Below, one piece after another: positions 8,101-9,258 of a stretch of DNA of 9,258 nt. The notes below the pieces were generated by a model. The model searched no databases. It was given only the letters and a program-made list of their open reading frames with translations, and was not told the DNA's origin. Source of the DNA: Verrucomicrobiota bacterium (GTDB taxonomy: Bacteria; Verrucomicrobiota; Verrucomicrobiia; Opitutales; UBA953); the NCBI GenBank assembly GCA_009917805.1, contig RGES01000045.1:1-9258 (forward strand). The letters are read 5' to 3'. Positions within the stretch are counted from its first letter, which is position 1. The number at the start of each line of letters is the position of its first letter. Made by a program: the position numbers and the translations under genes.

Positions 8101-9258
8101 ACGACATAGACGATGCGGGCGGCGTCGCCCTGGTCGGAGTTGTTGTCGACCGAGAAGCCGTTGCCGAACTCGTCGAAGGCGATCTCCTTGGGATTACGCA
8201 GGCCGAAGTGGACGACTTCGAAGTTCGTGCCGTCCGGTTCGAAGCGGAAGACCGCGCCGCGGTTATGGGAGTCGTATTTCTTGCCCTCCTTGGTGGTGAG
8301 GTTGAAACCGCGGTCGCCGATGGTGCCCCAGACGCGGCCGTCGGGGCCGATGGCGAAGCCGTTCATGTCGTGACCGGAAAGCGAGACGCGCACGCCGAAG
8401 CCTTCCTCGATCACCTTACGCTGGGCGGCGACGCCGTCGTTCTTGGCGTCCTGCAGCATCCACAGCTTCGGGATACAGGCGAAGTAGACGTTGTCGTCCC
8501 ACGCCATCACGCCGGCGCCGGTGCCGTCGAGCACGTCGTTGAACTTGTCGCCGAAGACCTTCTGGGTGGTGAAGGTGCCGTCCGGCTGCTCGCCGCCGAC
8601 GTAGCGGATGAGCTCGGACTTGGCCGTCATCCATTCGATGGACTTCTTGGCCTTCCACTTCTCGTGCATCGCCAGGCGGTCCGCGACGGTCTTCGCGGCG
8701 AGATCGTCATGATACCAGAAGAGGTTGTTGCGGTCGTCCTCGACGCCGAACCGGAAGCGATGGGTCTCGGCGACGTAGACGCTGCCGTCATTGCCGAAGG
8801 AGAGCGCGGTCGGCGAGGTGATGCCGGTGACCTTATGGTCGGCGGTGACCTTGAAGGTCGCGCCCGGGACGAGGGCGGCGCTGCCTTCGCCGGCGACGCG
8901 CACGAGGCTGGAATCCGCCTTGGGCTTCGGGCGGCCGCCCTTCACGAAGTTCGGCTTGGCGTCGGTCGAGAAGACGAAGTGGTCGGCGGCGATGATGCCC
9001 CATGCGCCCACGTCGTTGTCCACGATGCGGATGACGGCGGTCTTGCCCTTGAACTCGGCGACATCCCAGACGGTCTCGCGCAGGGTCAGATCGTTGGCGC
9101 CGGTGGACTCGCGGACGACCTTGCCCGCGATGACGAGCTGGACGGCGGTCTTGCCGGGGTGATTGCCGCCGGCGACGAGGAAACCGAGGTAAGGATGCGT
9201 GAGCTTCAGCTCGGGAGAAGTCAGCGTGCCGGTGGCGGCGTCGCCGCGGTGGCCGGAA
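5130..9258 (-). CDS. PVC-type dehydrogenase/cytochrome c protein with HEAT repeats and two CxxCH hemes (N-terminus beyond window)
   Basis: The frame is open from the stop (5130-5132) through the right edge, giving 1,375 visible residues (counted from the codon at 9255-9257). The GTG at 9021-9023 is inside a conserved domain and is not the start. Residues ~10-100 form a beta-sandwich like those of levanase/GH32-associated modules (GTLTSPELKL, YLGFLVAGGNHPGKTAV, then WDVAEFKGKTAVIRIVD). Residues ~130-535 resemble the PQQ-dependent sugar dehydrogenase propeller: SGHDMNGFAIGPDGRVWG (H296), IGDRG, GLRNPKEIAFDEFGNG (from G352). Residues ~640-820 are HEAT-like alpha repeats, with more helices to ~1060. 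Then comes a PVC heme-binding domain, CLRCH (C1098-H1102), with a likely distal Met in VSGMPAL. A second cytochrome c has CMACH (C1265-H1269) and likely distal Met in PVPMPP. The likely role is periplasmic oxidation of a sugar-like substrate with electron transfer through the hemes. Substrate, cofactor and secretion signal cannot be seen. Confidence 0.92.
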   Translation of the reverse strand, partial: SGHRGDAATGTLTSPELKLTHPYLGFLVAGGNHPGKTAVQLVIAGKVVRESTGANDLTLRETVWDVAEFKGKTAVIRIVDNDVGAWGIIAADHFVFSTDAKPNFVKGGRPKPKADSSLVRVAGEGSAALVPGATFKVTADHKVTGITSPTALSFGNDGSVYVAETHRFRFGVEDDRNNLFWYHDDLAAKTVADRLAMHEKWKAKKSIEWMTAKSELIRYVGGEQPDGTFTTQKVFGDKFNDVLDGTGAGVMAWDDNVYFACIPKLWMLQDAKNDGVAAQRKVIEEGFGVRVSLSGHDMNGFAIGPDGRVWGTIGDRGFNLTTKEGKKYDSHNRGAVFRFEPDGTNFEVVHFGLRNPKEIAFDEFGNGFSVDNNSDQGDAARIVYVVEGADSGWEMEHQAMHTFHREIGLEQRPLSRWMTEKVWELQNPVQPAFIIPPAAYISSGPSGLTYHPGAGFLESEAQHFHICDYRGSAGASGIWSFKMEPAGAGMKMTSSHQLLWGVAATDIEYDWKGRLVVSDFITGWESHDAGRLVTLEANKMMKPEVVATVADLIKGGFTKQTSAELAKLLAHGDQRVRLRAQIELTRRPDAAALFEAATKSAHRLERLHGVWGLGILARRGAAIAPGEAFSGKHTPVSPVADRIAAAQRLVPLLADADAEIRAQAVRALEESPLKGNELPLGKLILDPSLRVRSFAAIAAARLGADKYLPEVLAMLKENADADPVLRHAGSFAIDHLCKTAEAFDAVAKDDSASVRLAAVIALRRRNDASAARFVKDKSTLVADEAIRAVHDLGFEAGRPAVAALIDDLGSREWTVFMLRRLTHSAFRLGGEANAARVVAIAANEKLPAEARAEALRLLAQWSNPYPVDQSTGHWAPLAPRDAKELRASLSAALPSLLKGDSEILRASLELVEQYKLEVASLSNELLAGLVGNAKLSGSARAKALELWLERKPADLAEVAGKYAKDKQDEVAMVAVGALAHLNPAQGLVELAKAAANGSAARRQGAWKALAKLPAAGVDALFIDNLKALEKAKGVSPAAIELLEAAAQRSEPAVKEALAATQKAIAGGADKLARWMPALEGGDAKNGFALFQALPAGQCLRCHRASDDSHAAGGEAGPNLAGVAKRGDRRYLLESVVNSNAVVVSGYGTVNLELANGGALVGTLIKEEKEHVDVDVAGNRWRVARKDIKSMSAPVSGMPALDAVLTLNEVRDIVAWLATLEKAPKKAKAAEPKPLDISTIKPVAAAAVANVDPAVMALGKQGFMLCMACHGPNAEGTVIAPPLAKSNWVNGPAENLIRIQLRGLNGPLTVSGKAYTLPVPMPPQAQQTDEQIAAVLTYVRNSFGNSAPAVTPEQVKALRGEVGKPMLTEADLVPAK

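Noticed and set aside
9021..9023. GTG as the start of the large minus-strand gene
   Set aside because: The frame continues without a stop to the window edge, and the extra 78 codons complete a recognisable beta-sandwich domain, so the true start is outside the window.

Overview
The window is GC-rich, tightly packed chromosomal sequence from what is most likely a member of Verrucomicrobiota, probably near Opitutales. The clearest support is the large minus-strand protein, which has the Planctomycetes/Verrucomicrobia-type dehydrogenase propeller followed by HEAT repeats and heme-binding domains. The starts of the two complete plus-strand genes lack a Shine-Dalgarno sequence, which fits but does not prove this. 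The taxonomic call is inference from protein families; there is no rRNA or other marker gene here.

Layout: (1) 1-1578, plus strand, the C-terminal ~525 residues of a SulP-family anion transporter with a STAS domain; its start lies before the window. (2) 1724-2794, plus strand, a complete class I (DhnA/FbaB-type) fructose-bisphosphate aldolase with a strong intrinsic terminator. (3) 2795-3145, a 351-base gap with no gene but four consecutive inverted repeats: the terminator, an 11-bp hairpin, a compound REP-like element and an imperfect inverted repeat. (4) 3146-5056, plus strand, a polytopic membrane protein fusing a DUF2157 region to a GDYXXLXY domain. (5) 5074-5113, a terminator shared by the converging genes on either side. 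(6) 5130 to the right edge, minus strand, a very large protein, truncated at its N-terminus by the window edge: a levanase-type beta-sandwich, a PQQ-dehydrogenase-like propeller, HEAT repeats and two c-type heme domains.

The genes do not form one pathway. The transporter and aldolase are separated by 145 bases with only a weak terminator-like hairpin, so co-transcription is possible but unproven. The aldolase is central carbon metabolism (glycolysis/gluconeogenesis). The large cytochrome protein is of a type usually linked to periplasmic oxidation of sugars or polysaccharide-derived compounds. I see no mobile element, CRISPR array, tRNA, rRNA, defence system or other convincing new system. 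The most interesting points are the cluster of inverted repeats at 2816-3046, the fusion joint with an internal start signal near 4460, and the domain order of the large cytochrome protein.
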